Positions 26,946 to 39,693 are shown, numbered from the stretch's first letter. The stretch: DNA of 64,000 bases from Phyto melanocephala (GCA_941918925.1 OW799237.1:12443201-12507200), one strand, 5' to 3'. The notes: generated by a model from the letters alone, not told the origin. Program-made: numbers and translations.

Positions 26946-28946
26946 ATAAAAAAATAGGTATATGGCCTCAAGAACTGAAACGCACTAAATCCAAATGCCA
27001 CACAACAAGACGATTGTGGTTGATGTTTGTTGTTGATGACTTGGTTTTTGTATTTGATGATATTGCTACTACATTGAAAATTCACATAGCTTTGTTGTTG
27101 CTGTTGTTGTTTGTTTTCTCTTTTTTTTGTTTTGTTAATATATTCCAATGTCTTTTGCAATAAAACCGACAAGCAGCTGCTTTTACATACTGGGTGGCAC
27201 TGCCGATCAACCGACAAAATGCAAAAATAAAAAAGGGGGAAAAAGAGAAAAGCCGCCGCTTAGACAAACAAATTATACAAACGCACTGATGTTTATATGG
27301 AGTATGTATGTGTTTATTTAAAAGCTACTGTCTAAAAGCGACTGTTAGTTTATCAATAATAAACCGGAACAACAACTGGCGCTACAACAATTTTAAATTA
27401 TCGTTTTTTATGCTGTCCATGTGTGGGGGCTACAAACAACGAAATAATGGCAAACAAAATACCAAACAACAATAAAAAGATAAAAAGCAAATAGCATGCT
27501 ATAAAGTAAATATGTATATTAAATAAACAATAATACACAACCACTTTTTTCTTTATATTTAGGCGCCACACTACAAAATGAGTTATGATCGATTTGAATT
27601 TACTTTTGATCTTATTAAAGATTGAGGCAACGTTTTTTAATATTTTGAAGAAATATTTTAATGTTTTGAGGGTAATGGCGGTTTACAGGGATACACTACT
27701 TCAAAATTCACGCCAAACTGTTACAGCCTGTGTATATATTAGCTTCTCGACAATGACATGGGGACTTGCCGATCTCAGAAAAGATGATTTTTCGGCGAAA
27801 CAAGATGTCGGGTGGCCATCAAGTTGGTATCTGTCAAAATAAAATAAATATTTAATATTTTTTATGAATTTTGCAACTGTTGGCAATAATTTGCTTTACA
27901 AATGGAACCAAACTAAAATTTTGCGTGCCTTGTCGGAGATTTGTATACTATATATTAAAAAAATATCGTTAATATCTTTTAAAAATGTTTTTAATAGATA
28001 ATAGGGTAATATTTTGAGATATCATCGTAAGGTCCATTTTTGATCAACTTTCACTCTATCTTTGAACATCGATCAGTCCTTATAAAAGTTCAATAAATAT
28101 GTACGTTCATATGCAAAAATAGAAAATTTATCGAGTTTTTTTTTTAATATAAAATTTATTCCCAGAAATTTTCCTGGGTGTTCTCTTAATAAAAAAAACC
28201 CTATACTGTATTTTACTCGAACAACAAAAACAACAAAACCAACAACAACAGTTTAAAGGTGTGTGGTAATTGCTAATGATCGAAACATCAATGAAGACGA
28301 ACATTAAAAGATTTTAAGATAACAACAACAAGTTGAAATAAAAAGACCACAACCATGAAATTTGAAGGAAATATTAACTTGTATGTGTGTAACAATTTTT
28401 GTTGACAGTAAAACTTTTTCCTTGATTTGTGTGTAAAAACAATAAACAAACGCCTGATTTAAAATTGGTATAAAATAACAAGTACAAATATACGTACATA
28501 AGTACATACAAATATTACTACAAAAAAAAACAGAAAGAAAATTTATTTTCTAGTGGGCATAAATTATTATTCAACTTTAATATTTTTGTTGTGTTGTTGT
28601 TATGGCTGTGATAGAAGGAAGCTTTTACAAGTTTTTATATGGGTTTATATGGGTAGTGCTGTCGATGGAATATATGTATGTATGTACATATACATAAATA
28701 TGTACCTACATATATTCAGCTACCGCCATTGAAAAGACCGCCTGTATGGGAGTTTTAGCAACACATTTTAGATTGGCTTATGACATTGACTCACTGTATG
28801 CCGCGGCACAATATTATTTTTAAATAATATAAAAAATATATCACGCTAAAGTCGAAATTTTTGTTCCATTTATGGCAAAACTAACACTTCTGCTTAATAT
28901 ACTTATACTTATGTGTTTATGTACAAAAAATTAGAAATTGCATATA
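26946..28946. other. Non-coding stretch
   Basis: No intact gene. It contains a transposase scrap at about 27.7 kb, listed separately. Confidence 0.5.
27701..27845 (-). pseudogene. Short mariner-type transposase fragment
   Basis: Minus-strand translation near RSASPHVIVEKLIYTQAVTVWR corresponds to the NPHVIVEKPxHPQxVTVWC stretch that follows the SDEAHF motif in the insect transposase group also seen at 7.6-8.1 kb. Only this short, diverged piece remains. Confidence 0.6.
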
Positions 28947-29808
28947 TCTATATATATAAAAGTGAAACTCTGTGTGTGTGTGTGTTAGCTATAGACTCCG
29001 AAACTGTAAAACCGATCGGGCTCAAACTTTGGTAAGTTGTTGTACACATACCAGGAAGTGTTTATGGGTGGAAAAAAGTGGGCGGGGCCACGCCCATAAA
29101 AAATTAGTTATCATTTTTAGCTACTTGCACTTGACCGATTTTTCTGAAACTTTGCACACATATCGAGCTGTCATGACTAAATAATTTCGTGATCAGAAAA
29201 GTGGGCGGGGCCACGCCCCTAAAAAAGTTTTTATTTTGAGGTACTTACACTAGACGGATTTTTCTGAAACTTTGCACACATATTGAGCTGTGATGACTTT
29301 ATAATTTCGTAATTAAAAAAATGGGCAGGGCCACGCCCATAAAAAAAAGTTATAATTTTGAGGTTCTTGCACAGGACCGATTTTTCTGAAACTTTGCACA
29401 CATATCGAGCTGTCATGACTAAATAATTTCGTGATAAGAAAAGTGGGCAGTGCCACGCCCATAAAAAAAGGTTCCATTTTGAGGTACTTGCACTGGACCG
29501 ATTTTTCTGAAACTTTGCACACATATTGAACTATTGTGACTTTACAATATCGTGATTAGAAAAGTGGGCAGGGCCACGCCCTTAAAAAATATTATAATTT
29601 TGAGGAACTTGCACTGTACCGATTCTTCTGAAACTTTGCACACATATTGAGCTGTTATGACTTTACAATTTCGTGATTTGAAAAGTGGGCAGTGCCACGC
29701 CCATAAAAAATATATAATTTTTAGGTTTTTGCACTTGATATTCAATTAAAATTCAGCATGCATTTTGATTCATTAAGGGGCGTAGCAATGCGCGCCGGGT
29801 TTGGCTAG
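28947..29808 (+). mobile_element. Non-autonomous Helitron, six internal tandem repeats
   Basis: The element starts TCTATATATATAAAAGTG and ends with a GGCG/CGCC stem followed by GGGTTTGGCTAG. It sits between A (left) and T (right), the A^T insertion rule of Helitrons, with no target duplication. The interior is an array of about 121-base repeats. No Rep/helicase frame is present. The open frames on the minus strand are by-products of the tandem repeats. Confidence 0.88.
29078..29747 (+). repeat. Six-unit ~121-base tandem array inside the Helitron
   Basis: GTGGGC(G/A)GGGCCACGCCC or close variants recur at 29078, 29201, 29321, 29443, 29564 and 29685. Each is followed by a TTGCAC then TTTCTGAAACTTTGCACACA block. 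The last unit runs into the Helitron 3' end. Confidence 0.9.
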
Positions 29809-30516
29809 TACTATATATATGTATACATATGTATATATAATTTATATTTTTTCCTCCTGTAAGGAGCTTAGACTAACTAACTCCCATATTCATCATTGCA
29901 TTACTATAGGACTAAATAACTTACTATACACGCTATTTGAAATGTAGTGTATGGATAAAAAAAATACAAATGGATATGGCGCCAACATTATTTCTTAACT
30001 TTAAATCTTAACGTTTAAAGTTACTGGTTATGTTTGTTTGTTGCTAGTGATGATGATGTTATAGGAATGTTACTTATGGCTTTTAGCAAAATTGATAAAT
30101 ATTTACAATTATCAACAATTCATCACAAATTTTTACATTGAACACAAAATAATAAGTCAAGTAAAAAAAATCAAGAAAATATGTAGGAATATAAAATATA
30201 CCATAAACTTTAAGGGAACTAGACACACATCAAGCGTTCTCAGCAAGCATTAGGCTTTGTGAACATCGGTTTCTAGGTGTTACTCTGAAGGTGCTTTTAA
30301 GCGTGTTGCATGTCCTAGTCAGCGTAGTCGTTGTTCTTTGAATCGTTCAACTATAGTTAGTTCTATGGCGACAATCATAGGTAATATAAGCGTTTAAAAA
30401 TAGTCAGCTTGGCTGGCACCACTTCCTATATAGGTAGGTAGGTAGTACCTGAATCTAATACACTGTGAAAACCAAAATAAAATAAAACAACTAAACATGT
30501 TTTAAACGGGGGCTTA

Positions 30517-30880
30517 AATCATGATGTAATCACATAAGGTGACAGCGCAGTTCATGGTGTAATCACATTATTTAATAGCGCAGACGGACAGAATTTTTCG
30601 TCACTCTTTTTTTATATATAGTTTGACAACTCTTGGGACTGAAATCTCTTTTTTATATATGGAGTTTAAGAAGCATTGGGACACAAAAAAAACAGTCAGC
30701 TGGGCTGACACAGCTACCTGTATAAGTTTATCCTGGCGCAGTCTCTCTTTTCTTATATGAAGTTTGACAATTCTTTGCACTGAAACCTTTTTTTACATAT
30801 GGAGTTTGAAATATTCCGGCACACAAAAAAATAGTCAGCTGGGCTGGTACAACAGCCTGTATATGTTACCCTACTTTAAA
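30517..30880 (+). repeat. Two small tandem duplications
   Basis: A unit of about 37 bases with ATG(A/G)TGTAATCACAT ... GCGCAG occurs twice at 30,520-30,592. Next, a unit of about 138 bases occurs twice (starting near 30,605 and 30,743), with TAT(A/G)(T/A)AGTTTGACAA early and CAGTCAGCTGGGCTG late. A further GTCAGCTTGGCTGGCACC copy lies at about 30,403. Confidence 0.7.
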
Positions 30881-32004
30881 TTTTTACACTCTCTATTTTT
30901 TTGTTTAGTATACGATACACATAAAGCACTATTTACAAAAACAGTTTGTTACATGAATGTTAAATTAGCAACTTTAAAAATACTAAACCGTTTTAAATAG
31001 GATCTAGATTCTGCACATCTACAAGAAAATGGCGTAAACGTAAACTGTGTTACAATCGTCTTGAATTTTTATATATTTATATATAAGAAGATGTGTTTGT
31101 ATGTATATACGTATATGTACAGTAGCGAGAGACAAAAAATCCAACTCGGTGCATGTAATTTAAGAACAAGATAAAATAACGAAATGATAAATTAAAATTG
31201 ATCTCTGACTAGTTAGTAGATACATTGGTCAACACTGAGAGTAAAAAAAGAAGTCCATTAAATTGCATTTTATAATATATGACTTCTTTTCTACACTTCG
31301 TGTGCAATCTTAATTTAATAGTTTTACCCTTTAACATCTCAGTATTTTTATTGAAGTCATTTTATTATGTGTGTTCAAATATGATTACGGTTTTCTTATT
31401 ACACGCTGGATTTTTAGTTTCAGTATTCCTTTCAATAAGCATTTATGGTTTCTAACTTTATCTTTGTCTATCTCCTGATTTTTTTCCAAGTGTTATTGTT
31501 AGTGTTGCTAAAAATAAAATTGTATTACATTTGCTGGAAAAACACTTAGAGAAATGCTCAATATTCAATAATATGTATTTAATAGATATGCCAAGAAAGA
31601 TCGCAAATAATGGTATAGTGGAAAATAGTCGAATTATAATATGTTTAACAAGTAGAGATGCTAAGGAAAATTATAAACAACGAGATAAAATTTAGATTGA
31701 TTAGATATTGAAGGCCTTAATTCGACCCCTGTTCTTAAAAAAAATAAACTAAAAATTTAATATTTACATATGTACATACATCATACATAGGCATAAATTG
31801 TTTATACATACAAATTTTCTATTAACAATCCAAAAACCCGTTAGTACCTATCCTCATAATTTTTAAAAATGTATTTCCCAATAAATTTTTATACAATTTA
31901 ACACAAATAATGTTTACAAACTTGTTTATTTTTTATTACAGCAGATGAAGGAAAATATAATACAAAATATTTATAAATAACGAAAAATGTCAACCACTTG
32001 CAGG

Positions 32005-32347
32005 GACCACCCAAATTAATAGATATTGATTTATTTACATTTTAAATACCAAATAATGATTGATTAAATCGTTTTTAAAAACATTTTTATGCAAAAATAA
32101 AAACACAACAAATAAAACGTTGCTTATGACATGTGTTTATAATATGTCAGTACAAATATTTCGTGATCCCTTTGTCTTATTTTAAGCGTATATTTGTGTT
32201 GTTTTACTGATAAGTGTTTGTTTTCGCTTTTGTGTCAAATAATTCTCTTTTTTTAGTTTAAAAAACAGTTTTAGGAAAGGCCCCATGTAGCTTGTTTTAT
32301 CATCGCACATTTGCAACGCGTGTATTATCTTAACATAATGGGTGGTC
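32005..32347. promoter_or_regulatory. Pair of perfect candidate Ci/Gli sites
   Basis: GACCACCCA at 32005-32013 and TGGGTGGTC at 32339-32347 are perfect matches in opposite orientations, 334 bases apart. This is the closest pair of perfect sites in the window. Confidence 0.45.
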
Positions 32348-34225
32348 ACCTTTAAAAAAACATTTTCAAAAACAAAAAAAAAACAAAAATAAGAGTGATG
32401 ATTAGAGGGCGATCTCAAGTTTTTACAATAACAAAATTTAGTTTTTTTAAGGGGTTACTTAACTTTAGGTTTAAAAAGGCTAGAAAGTTTATATTTTAAA
32501 TTGGCGCAAAATGTACACAAGTACTACTCTTATAAGAGTGTTAGAAGTTAGTTTTATTTTAAATTTGAGCATGTCTTAGAAAAGGGACAACCACAATCCT
32601 ATAAATAATATTAAATTTCTTTTGAAAAGTTTGAAATATTTTTTATATATATAAGAATCAAGATGAAAAAATTTATAATGTTTTTATACTAAAAAAATCA
32701 TATTATACACATAGAAACATACATATTTATTTTATTGAACTTTACTTTAAAAACGTACACACATACTCACTCAGTAACAGATATGCATGTATTCACAAAA
32801 AAAATTAAATGTGACCGCAAGTGACAAGAACTTACATTAAGAAAAATGTCCTTGAAATCCCAATCATTAAAAATATTTTACTATTTACAAAGAATTTCCT
32901 GCAATTAGTATAAATGCCCAGTGAGCTAAATTTGGCATGCCCATAAAATATATGAGCCCGAAAAAAATTTAAAGTGAATTTGAATTTAGCCAGTGAAAAT
33001 CTTTATAGTCCACATATATGTATAAGACGAGCAAATTGTTTGTTTTTTGCTGCAGACCAGTGTTATCAGCAACCAATCAAGATTACCTGATAAATAAATA
33101 TGTATGCTTTGGATTTACTTTAACAGACATTAAGAAAATATGCCGAATCTAAAATACCCCTTACAAGTGATGAGGTCTAAGCACCAATAAGAGTTTGAAA
33201 GAGAATGTTAAAAAAATTTGTGAATCCAAAAAAAAAAAAAAAAAAAAAAAAACTTGTTGTGAGGAGACCACCTGACTTAACTTTTCTTTGGTTCTTTGGT
33301 TATTTTATTTTTACTGAAAGAAATTTGATTTTTATATTCAAATTTTATGTTAAAAACAGAGGTTTTAAAGTATATTAGCCAGCCGATTTTGCGATTTAAA
33401 TTATCGAAACAATTACATGCCACAATTATGTCTTAAACTTATTTAGGATCTAAAAAAAAATAAAATTAAATTTAACCTGTAATATATATTATTTATTTAA
33501 TTATTAATTCAAATAGTAATACAAAGGCCAATACTACATAATACAATAGTAATATAAGGCCAAAATATACGTAGTACATAGTAATAAAAAATCCTAAAAA
33601 ATTAATTAAAAAATTAATTAAAATAAAAATTAATATAAGTAAAAATAATATGCCATGTCTGAGAGAGTATTTTTTTTTTATTATTGCAAAATTAATTTTT
33701 TTGCTTATCTTATCTCAGCCGTTAATACATACAAAAAGAACCAGTGACTCCTTCAACAAGCACATTGCAAAAATTTTTCATATTTTATAAAAAATATTTG
33801 GTATATAAAACTACTTTACAAGTGTATTCAATTATTTTCTTATTATTCTAAATTAATTTTGATGTTTAGTTTAATGAAATTTAAGGAAATACAATTAGTC
33901 GTGTTTATATGGAAATGTTTGAAAAGTGTTAATTTTTGATATTTTCAGTAAAAAAAGAAAAACAAGTTTTTATTTACATAATATTAATATATAAAAAAAA
34001 TAAACTGGAAAATAAAATTATAAATTAAGAATAGTTTTGCTAACCCTGGTTTTTGCTTAATGTATGGTAACCTCAAAACATCTGTTAGCAGTGTAGAAAA
34101 TATATGTCATATTTGACAGCTTTAAACGCAGCCGCTGTCTGCACACGACCACAAAAATTCCTGAGGTTTATAAATTTATAAAAAAAAGAAGTGTTTCGTT
34201 GTAAACATAATTATTATATTAAAAA

Positions 34226-35625
34226 ATGCCTCCCAAAAAGGCTCCAGCGCCCAGTAAAAAGACAGAGCAAAAGAAAAAGGAGAAGGTTATCGAGGTAAGC
34301 AAACATTTATATTAAAATATACATAACCTCAATATTTGCGAAAAAATAAAGTTTAATTGTATCTGTAAAATAAATACAACATAACTTACTTTTTTTATTC
34401 CCTTTATGCAGGATAAGACTTTTGGTTTAAAAAATAAGAAGGGTGCTAAACAACAAAAGTTTATACAGCAAGTTGCTAAGCAAGTACAAAGTGGTGGTCA
34501 TCATCCCAAGGCAGACAGTAACAAAAAGAAGGATGAGAAGGAAAAGAAAATGCAAGACTTAAAGGAGTTGGCTTCCATCTTCAAACCTGTGCAAACGCAA
34601 AAGGTTGAAAAGGGGACCGATCCTAAGTCGGTGGTATGTGCTTTCTTTAAGCAGGGTACTTGCACCAAGGGTGACAAATGTAAATTTTCGCACGATCTGT
34701 CAGTTGAAAATAAGGTAGAAAAGCGATCAATTTATGTGGATATGCGTGACGAGACAGAAGATGATATGAGGAACTGGGATGATGCAAAACTTAAGGAAGT
34801 GGTGGATAAAAAACATGCCGGTGAAAAGAAGAGGCCAACAACAGATATTGTAAGTAATTTAAAAATTAAAATTTTTTTAATTTACCATAAATTTTATTTT
34901 TTTTTTTAAAGATTTGCAAATACTTTATTGAAGCCGTAGAAAAATCAAAATATGGTTGGTTTTGGGAATGTCCCAATGGTGAAAAATGTATTTATCGTCA
35001 TGCTTTGCCACAAGGATATGTTTTAAAAAAGGATAAAAAGAAAATGGAAGAAAATAAACCCGAAATTTCATTGGTGGATTTGATTGAAAAAGAAAGAGCC
35101 GCCTTAGGAGCCAACACCACTAAAGTCACTTTGGAAACTTTCTTAGCCTGGAAGAAACGCAAAGTCCAGGAGAAAAAAGACAAAATGGCCGCCGACGAAG
35201 AACGTAAGAAAAATGATTACAGTAAAGGCAAACAATTTGGAATATCTGGCAGAGAAATGTTCAGCTTTAATCCCGACTTGGTGGATGATGGTCCTATGGA
35301 AGATGGTGACGCCGCTTTTGAAATGTACAAGCGCGACGACGATGAAGAGGAAATGGAATATAAAGAATTGGATTTGACTGCATTGTCTTTAGAAGCCCAG
35401 GAGGCTGATGGTTCGGGTACTGTAGCTTCTGATACAAGATTAGCAGAACAGGCTAGTGCTTTAGCAAAGATTGAGGAAGAAGAGGCGGCTGCTGCACTGG
35501 CGTCAGCCGTAGAAAATGATGATTTTAATGCACCTGCCTCGGATGCTGCCCCCATTAACAAGGATTTATTTATGGGTTTAGCAGATGAACTAGACGATTT
35601 AGATTTGGAGGACGAAGATGATTAA
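34226..35625 (+). CDS. ZC3H15: Zinc finger CCCH protein 15 homologue (DRG-family regulatory protein 1, CG8635 type)
   Basis: Three exons (34226-34294, 34412-34849, 34912-35625) with GTAAG donors give about 406 residues, close to the 426 of human ZC3H15. The start [15 protein letters not shown] is lysine-rich, as in the family. The first CCCH finger (residues ~99-118, [19 protein letters not shown]) and a second, longer one (C171, C189, C195, H199) match the ZC3H15/Tma46 pattern. The later motif [16 protein letters not shown] belongs to the DFRP domain, and the tail is acidic. The family is cytosolic, binds and stabilises the translational GTPase DRG1, and associates with ribosomes. Introns are 117 and 62 bases. 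The gene converges on Gle1. No defects seen. Confidence 0.95.
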
Positions 35626-36123
35626 AAACTTCAGTTTATGAAATTTTTTTTCAAATTTCTTTAGAAACTTGCGAGAAAAAAACACTTAAACTAATAATGT
35701 TTGATACATGGTAGAAATATACCATGGTTTGATGCATATAAAACACGTTTGTAAAAATAAAAGTAAACAAAAACGTAAAAGAAATTGTTATAAGAAATCA
35801 ATTTTAAAATAAAATTTAAAATAATGATACATAAGTCTAATAATAAAATCAAACAAATAATTTTTGGGCTCACAAATTCGTATAGTGTACCATGGTCTAG
35901 GCTATAGAAACGCTAAACACAAAACCTGTTATTACGAAAAAAAAGAGAAAAACTTCCGTAAGATAACTCATCATAAATCAAGGTGAAAGTAAATACTCCT
36001 TGTCATAAATTTGTTGTATTAAGCTTGGTTTTTATATATACTATCACAAACATACTTTATTTATTAAATTTCAGGTTATAAATAAATGATTTTTGAATAA
36101 TTTTTTATATTACAACTATTTTT
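35626..36123. other. Convergent 3' interval between ZC3H15 and Gle1
   Basis: The two genes end 498 bases apart. AATAAA near 35,756 can serve the plus-strand gene. TTTATT at 36056-36061 (AATAAA on the minus strand), about 65 bases past the Gle1 stop, can serve Gle1. Confidence 0.6.
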
Positions 36124-38286
36124 TTACCAAAATCCTGGAGGTAATATACCTTGAGGCTTTTGTATTTGTCCTTCCCGTAAAAATTTACCTAATAACAATT
36201 CTAATCTGGCTTTTGGACCACCTACATCCACTGCCGATAGTTTTGGAAAGTATTGCTGTTGTATATATACCAGCAACTTCACGAATTGTTTACCATATAT
36301 GGCCCACAAATCACTTCCAACAATTTGCAATATCTCCATTATTAGAGTGGCACAGATATCAGGCAACGGATCTAATACTATAAAATTGGTAAGCCAACGC
36401 CAAGCGTGTTCTAAACCATAGGGATGCGAAGTGCCATCAACTTGTCGACCATTTGTTATCATTACTGCTGCGTACAAACGTGCAACACCTGTTTGCCTTT
36501 TCAAATACATATCCTGTTGTTCAATTTGACCTTCTATTGTACGATAGCCCAAAATTTTAGAATATTCTTCTATACTTTGACCTTTTCTTTGAGGAATGAA
36601 ATATGGCACCAAAAATGGGCATTCCTTAAAAACATAAGCTAAAAACAGTTGACCGAATTCAGGTATATTTTTCCATAGCGACACAATAACTGAGGCCACT
36701 GGAAATGCAGCTTGAGGATTGCTAGAAATAGTGGTTTCTCCTTGGCCTACAAACTTTTTGGCCATTAACAGGATGCAGTAATCCCGTCCTAAAGTAGGTT
36801 GTGATGTTGCAAACAAAAAGAGTTTTTCATATTTATCATTGATATGTTGTTGACTTACTGCTGATATAGCATTTACAGGAACATTAATATTCTTCTGGCA
36901 ATCAAAGCGGTATTTTTTCATAGATTCATCAGATTGTAAAACTTTGACACGTTCCACTCTTTCCTGGTAAAAAGTGTTGATTTTTGTATAAAACTCGTAG
37001 CGTTCAGCACTCACAAATTGGGAAGAAACCGTACCAACATTATTGGTAGTCGTAGTAGAGTTTATAGCTGCAACCGAATATTGTGTTTGAGCTGCTTCAT
37101 TATTGGCAAGTTGTTGCGATGTATTTGCTAACTGGGCCTGTAGTAGCTGCTGTTGCTCTGCTATTTTTTGGGCTTGTTGAAGTTGCTGCTCTTCAGCCAA
37201 TTTTTGAGCCTGTTGCTCTTGTTCTTGTTTAGCATGCTCTTCATCTCTCTTTTGTTGCTCTCTTTGCCTTTCCTCCTGTTTGATTTTTTCTTGTTTAAAA
37301 GCCTCCAAAATACTAACTTCCAATTGTTCTAAAGATTTGCAAAGATTTTCAGCTGTTTTTAGTTCTATGGCCCCATATTTTCCCAACTTTATTTTCTCTA
37401 TTAATTGTTCGAACATCTGTATTAGTTCCTTTAGTTTCTTATTATATTCTGCACAAGACAATAAGGCTTGCTTGTCTACGGACATTAACAAATGAACAAT
37501 GGTTTCATATTTATTGCGAAATTTTGACTGATATTGTGATATTCCCTGAAAAGATATAAGCTCTAATTGTTTTTGTGCCTGCAAACGTACATTTTTTAAT
37601 TGTCGTTCATGTTCTTTCAAGTCATGGGATGATTGTTGTTCAGCTAGTTGTAGAATTTGCGAATCACTGCGACGTTTCTTTTCAAGCCATTTAAGGCGTT
37701 CCTCCTGATAATTTTCTTTGATAGGCTGTAAACTTTGTTGCAATAGCCTGACATGTTTCTCTTGTAGGTCAACTATTTGTTGACGAATCGAACGTTTGCG
37801 TTGCTCTTCAGCTTCTCTCAGTAAAATGCTAGAGTTAATGGTTTTAAAATCTAAGTTCTAGAACGGAATATAATTATAATAGCAAATTGACAAAAATATA
37901 AACATGGACTGCTTACATTTAATCTGTTGGGTTCCCTGCAATATGTCTCGTTTGTTGAATTTGTTTGAGGCTTTTCTTTTAGAGGTGTTTTATTTTTGTT
38001 AATTTTATTTTTATCATTTTTGGTTAGATCTTTTGAAAGTTTATAATTTTCAAACATTAAACCATGCTGCGGCACTTCCTCTTCTTTGTAATCTACCAAT
38101 TCCAAATCAGGACCAATTGAACGATCATGCACTAAAGGCGATATTTCAGCAGCATGTCTCAGTGTAACTAAATGGACTTTATTTACTTCATTTATGATTT
38201 CCTCTACTTTGCTTGCCTGTGTTTTTCTTATATAATTTTATTGATTTTACATGAATTTGTTAATAAATACTTACAAAATTTGCCAT
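36124..38286 (-). CDS. Gle1: Gle1, nuclear pore mRNA export factor
   Basis: Exons on the minus strand are 38286-38275 (MANF), 38216-37917 and 37857-36124, all phase 0, giving 681 residues. A charged coiled coil rich in Gln/Glu/Lys (residues ~110-370) precedes the C-terminal GLE1 domain, which begins near residue 390 at AERYEFYTKINTFYQERVER and runs to the end. In animals and yeast this domain, with inositol hexakisphosphate, activates the DEAD-box ATPase Dbp5/DDX19 at the cytoplasmic face of the nuclear pore to release exported mRNA. The 12-base first coding exon is unusually small but has a good GTAAG donor and an in-frame junction. The 3' end faces ZC3H15; Vps25 lies upstream on the same strand. 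Confidence 0.95.
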
Positions 38287-38614
38287 TTTCTGTTAAAAAA
38301 ATTTTTTTTTGTTAAAAATAAACTGCATAAACAAAAAGCGGCAGAAACAGAAGATGCCGGACTTAAAAATTTTTCTAGTGTTGTAAAAGATGTTGTGCAT
38401 TTAATTAAAGAGTACTAAGTACTATTTAGGTTCAGGTACTTAATACAAGAAATTGACTAATTTTAGGATTATATAATATGTTTGCTTAATATTACATTAA
38501 GAATAATGTAAACTTTGCTGAACATATATAACAACATAAAAATTTAAAATTGTTTTTTAAAACACATTTTAAAAGGTTAAAAAAATAAAAATTATTATTG
38601 TTATTATTTCTTTA

Positions 38615-39121
38615 TCTATATATATATATATATATATGAATCCCTTTTCCCTTGGTCACGGCATTACGCGTGAATGGCTGGACCGATTTCACTAATTCTT
38701 TTTTTGTTGTATTTGTTATTATTAGCAGAAGGTTCTTATGTCAGTTTCGTGATTATTAAAGTAGGCAGTGCCACGCCCATAAAAAAATTAGTTATCATTT
38801 TTAGATACTTGCACTAGATCGATTTTTCTGAAACTTTGCACACATATTGAGCTGTAATGACTACATAACTTCGTGGTTATAAAAGTGTGCAGTGCCACGC
38901 CGATAAGAAATAAGTTATAATTTTAGCAACTTGCACTGGACCGTTTTTTCTGAAACTTTGCACACATATTGAGCTGTCAATATGTGATTAGAAAAGTGGG
39001 CGGTGCCTTGCCCATAAGAACAAGTTATAATTTTTAGCTTCTTGCACTTGATATTCAATTAAAATTCAGAATGCATTTTTATTCATTAAGGGGCGTAGCA
39101 ACGCGCGCCGGGCTTGGCTAG
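38615..39121 (+). mobile_element. Non-autonomous Helitron, three internal repeats, different 5' end
   Basis: It starts TCTATATATATATATATATA and then has a TTACGCGTGAATGGCTGGAC motif common in Helitron 5' ends. It ends GGGCGTAGCAACGCGCGCCG then GGCTTGGCTAG, between A and T. The interior has three diverged units of the array seen at 29.1 kb. The 3' end matches the other two Helitrons here; the 5' end does not. Confidence 0.87.
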
Positions 39122-39180
39122 TTATTAAATAAAAAAGAAAGAAAATACATTGTGGTAACATATACAAAAATTTTAACCCA

Positions 39181-39312
39181 GGGTATCAATTCTCGTTCTA
39201 TGAAACTATAAAATGAAAAGTTTTTGTGTGTAATATCATATGGTGCCACCATACCCTTTGCTATACAAAAACTTTTTCATTTCACAGTTTCACAGAACGA
39301 GAATTGATACCC
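39181..39312. repeat. 132-base fold-back element
   Basis: The left arm GGGTATCAATTCTCGTTCTA ... AAATGAAAAGTTTTTGT is matched inverted by ACAAAAACTTTTTCATTT ... GAACGAGAATTGATACCC. The arms are about 47 bases with few mismatches and an unpaired centre of about 35. No clear target duplication. It shares its AAATGAAAAGTTTTTG block with the 24.8 kb fold-back. Confidence 0.85.
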
Positions 39313-39361
39313 AGAATGCATTTTGGTTTTTGCATTTTTTCCCATGTAAGGGCATAAAAGA

Positions 39362-39464
39362 TTAACTGCCGTATTCATTTGGCTTATTTGACAAATGTTG
39401 TACATAAATTTGTCAAATAAGCCTTCAATAAACCTTTAATATTTTTTATGAATACGGCAGTTAA
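39362..39464. mobile_element. 103-base MITE with TTAA ends (piggyBac-like)
   Basis: It begins TTAACTGCCGTATTCAT and ends ATGAATACGGCAGTTAA, a 17-base perfect terminal inverted repeat. An inner pair GGCTTATTTGACAAAT / ATTTGTCAAATAAGCC forms a second stem. TTAA at both ends is the piggyBac target site, but it is also part of the palindrome, so the superfamily call is tentative. Confidence 0.7.
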
Positions 39465-39693
39465 TAAATTACAAACTCACAGAAATTTATATTAAGTTTT
39501 ATGGCACACACAATTTTGCTTAACCTAACAGAATTAAATGTCTATACCATTCGAATATGGTTTCAGTATACAATTATTTGAATTATTGGAATGTTTTCAT
39601 ATAACTACTTGTAAATTCTAAGTCCATGTGTATTTGCAAATTTGTTTGTGTTAGTTGTTTTTAATTTACATATACACTCATATAATCTATTTT

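Larger units (their letters stand above)
29809..34225. other. Non-coding stretch upstream of the ZC3H15 gene
   Basis: No gene recognised. It contains tandem repeats at 30.5-30.9 kb, a pair of Ci/Gli sites near 32.0-32.3 kb, a decayed hairpin end of the dispersed repeat family near 33,144 (TGCCGAATCTAAAATACCCC) and a poly-A run near 33,230. The last 200 bases are presumably the ZC3H15 promoter and 5' UTR. Confidence 0.5.

Noticed and set aside
29231..29745. Open frames on the minus strand with repeated VSEKS / FYGRGPAHF-like peptides
   Set aside because: They are produced by the Helitron's 121-base tandem array read out of context; units are not multiples of three, so the frame shifts between them.
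35217..35561. 114-codon minus-strand frame opposite ZC3H15
   Set aside because: A Ser/Ala-rich shadow of the acidic ZC3H15 tail.
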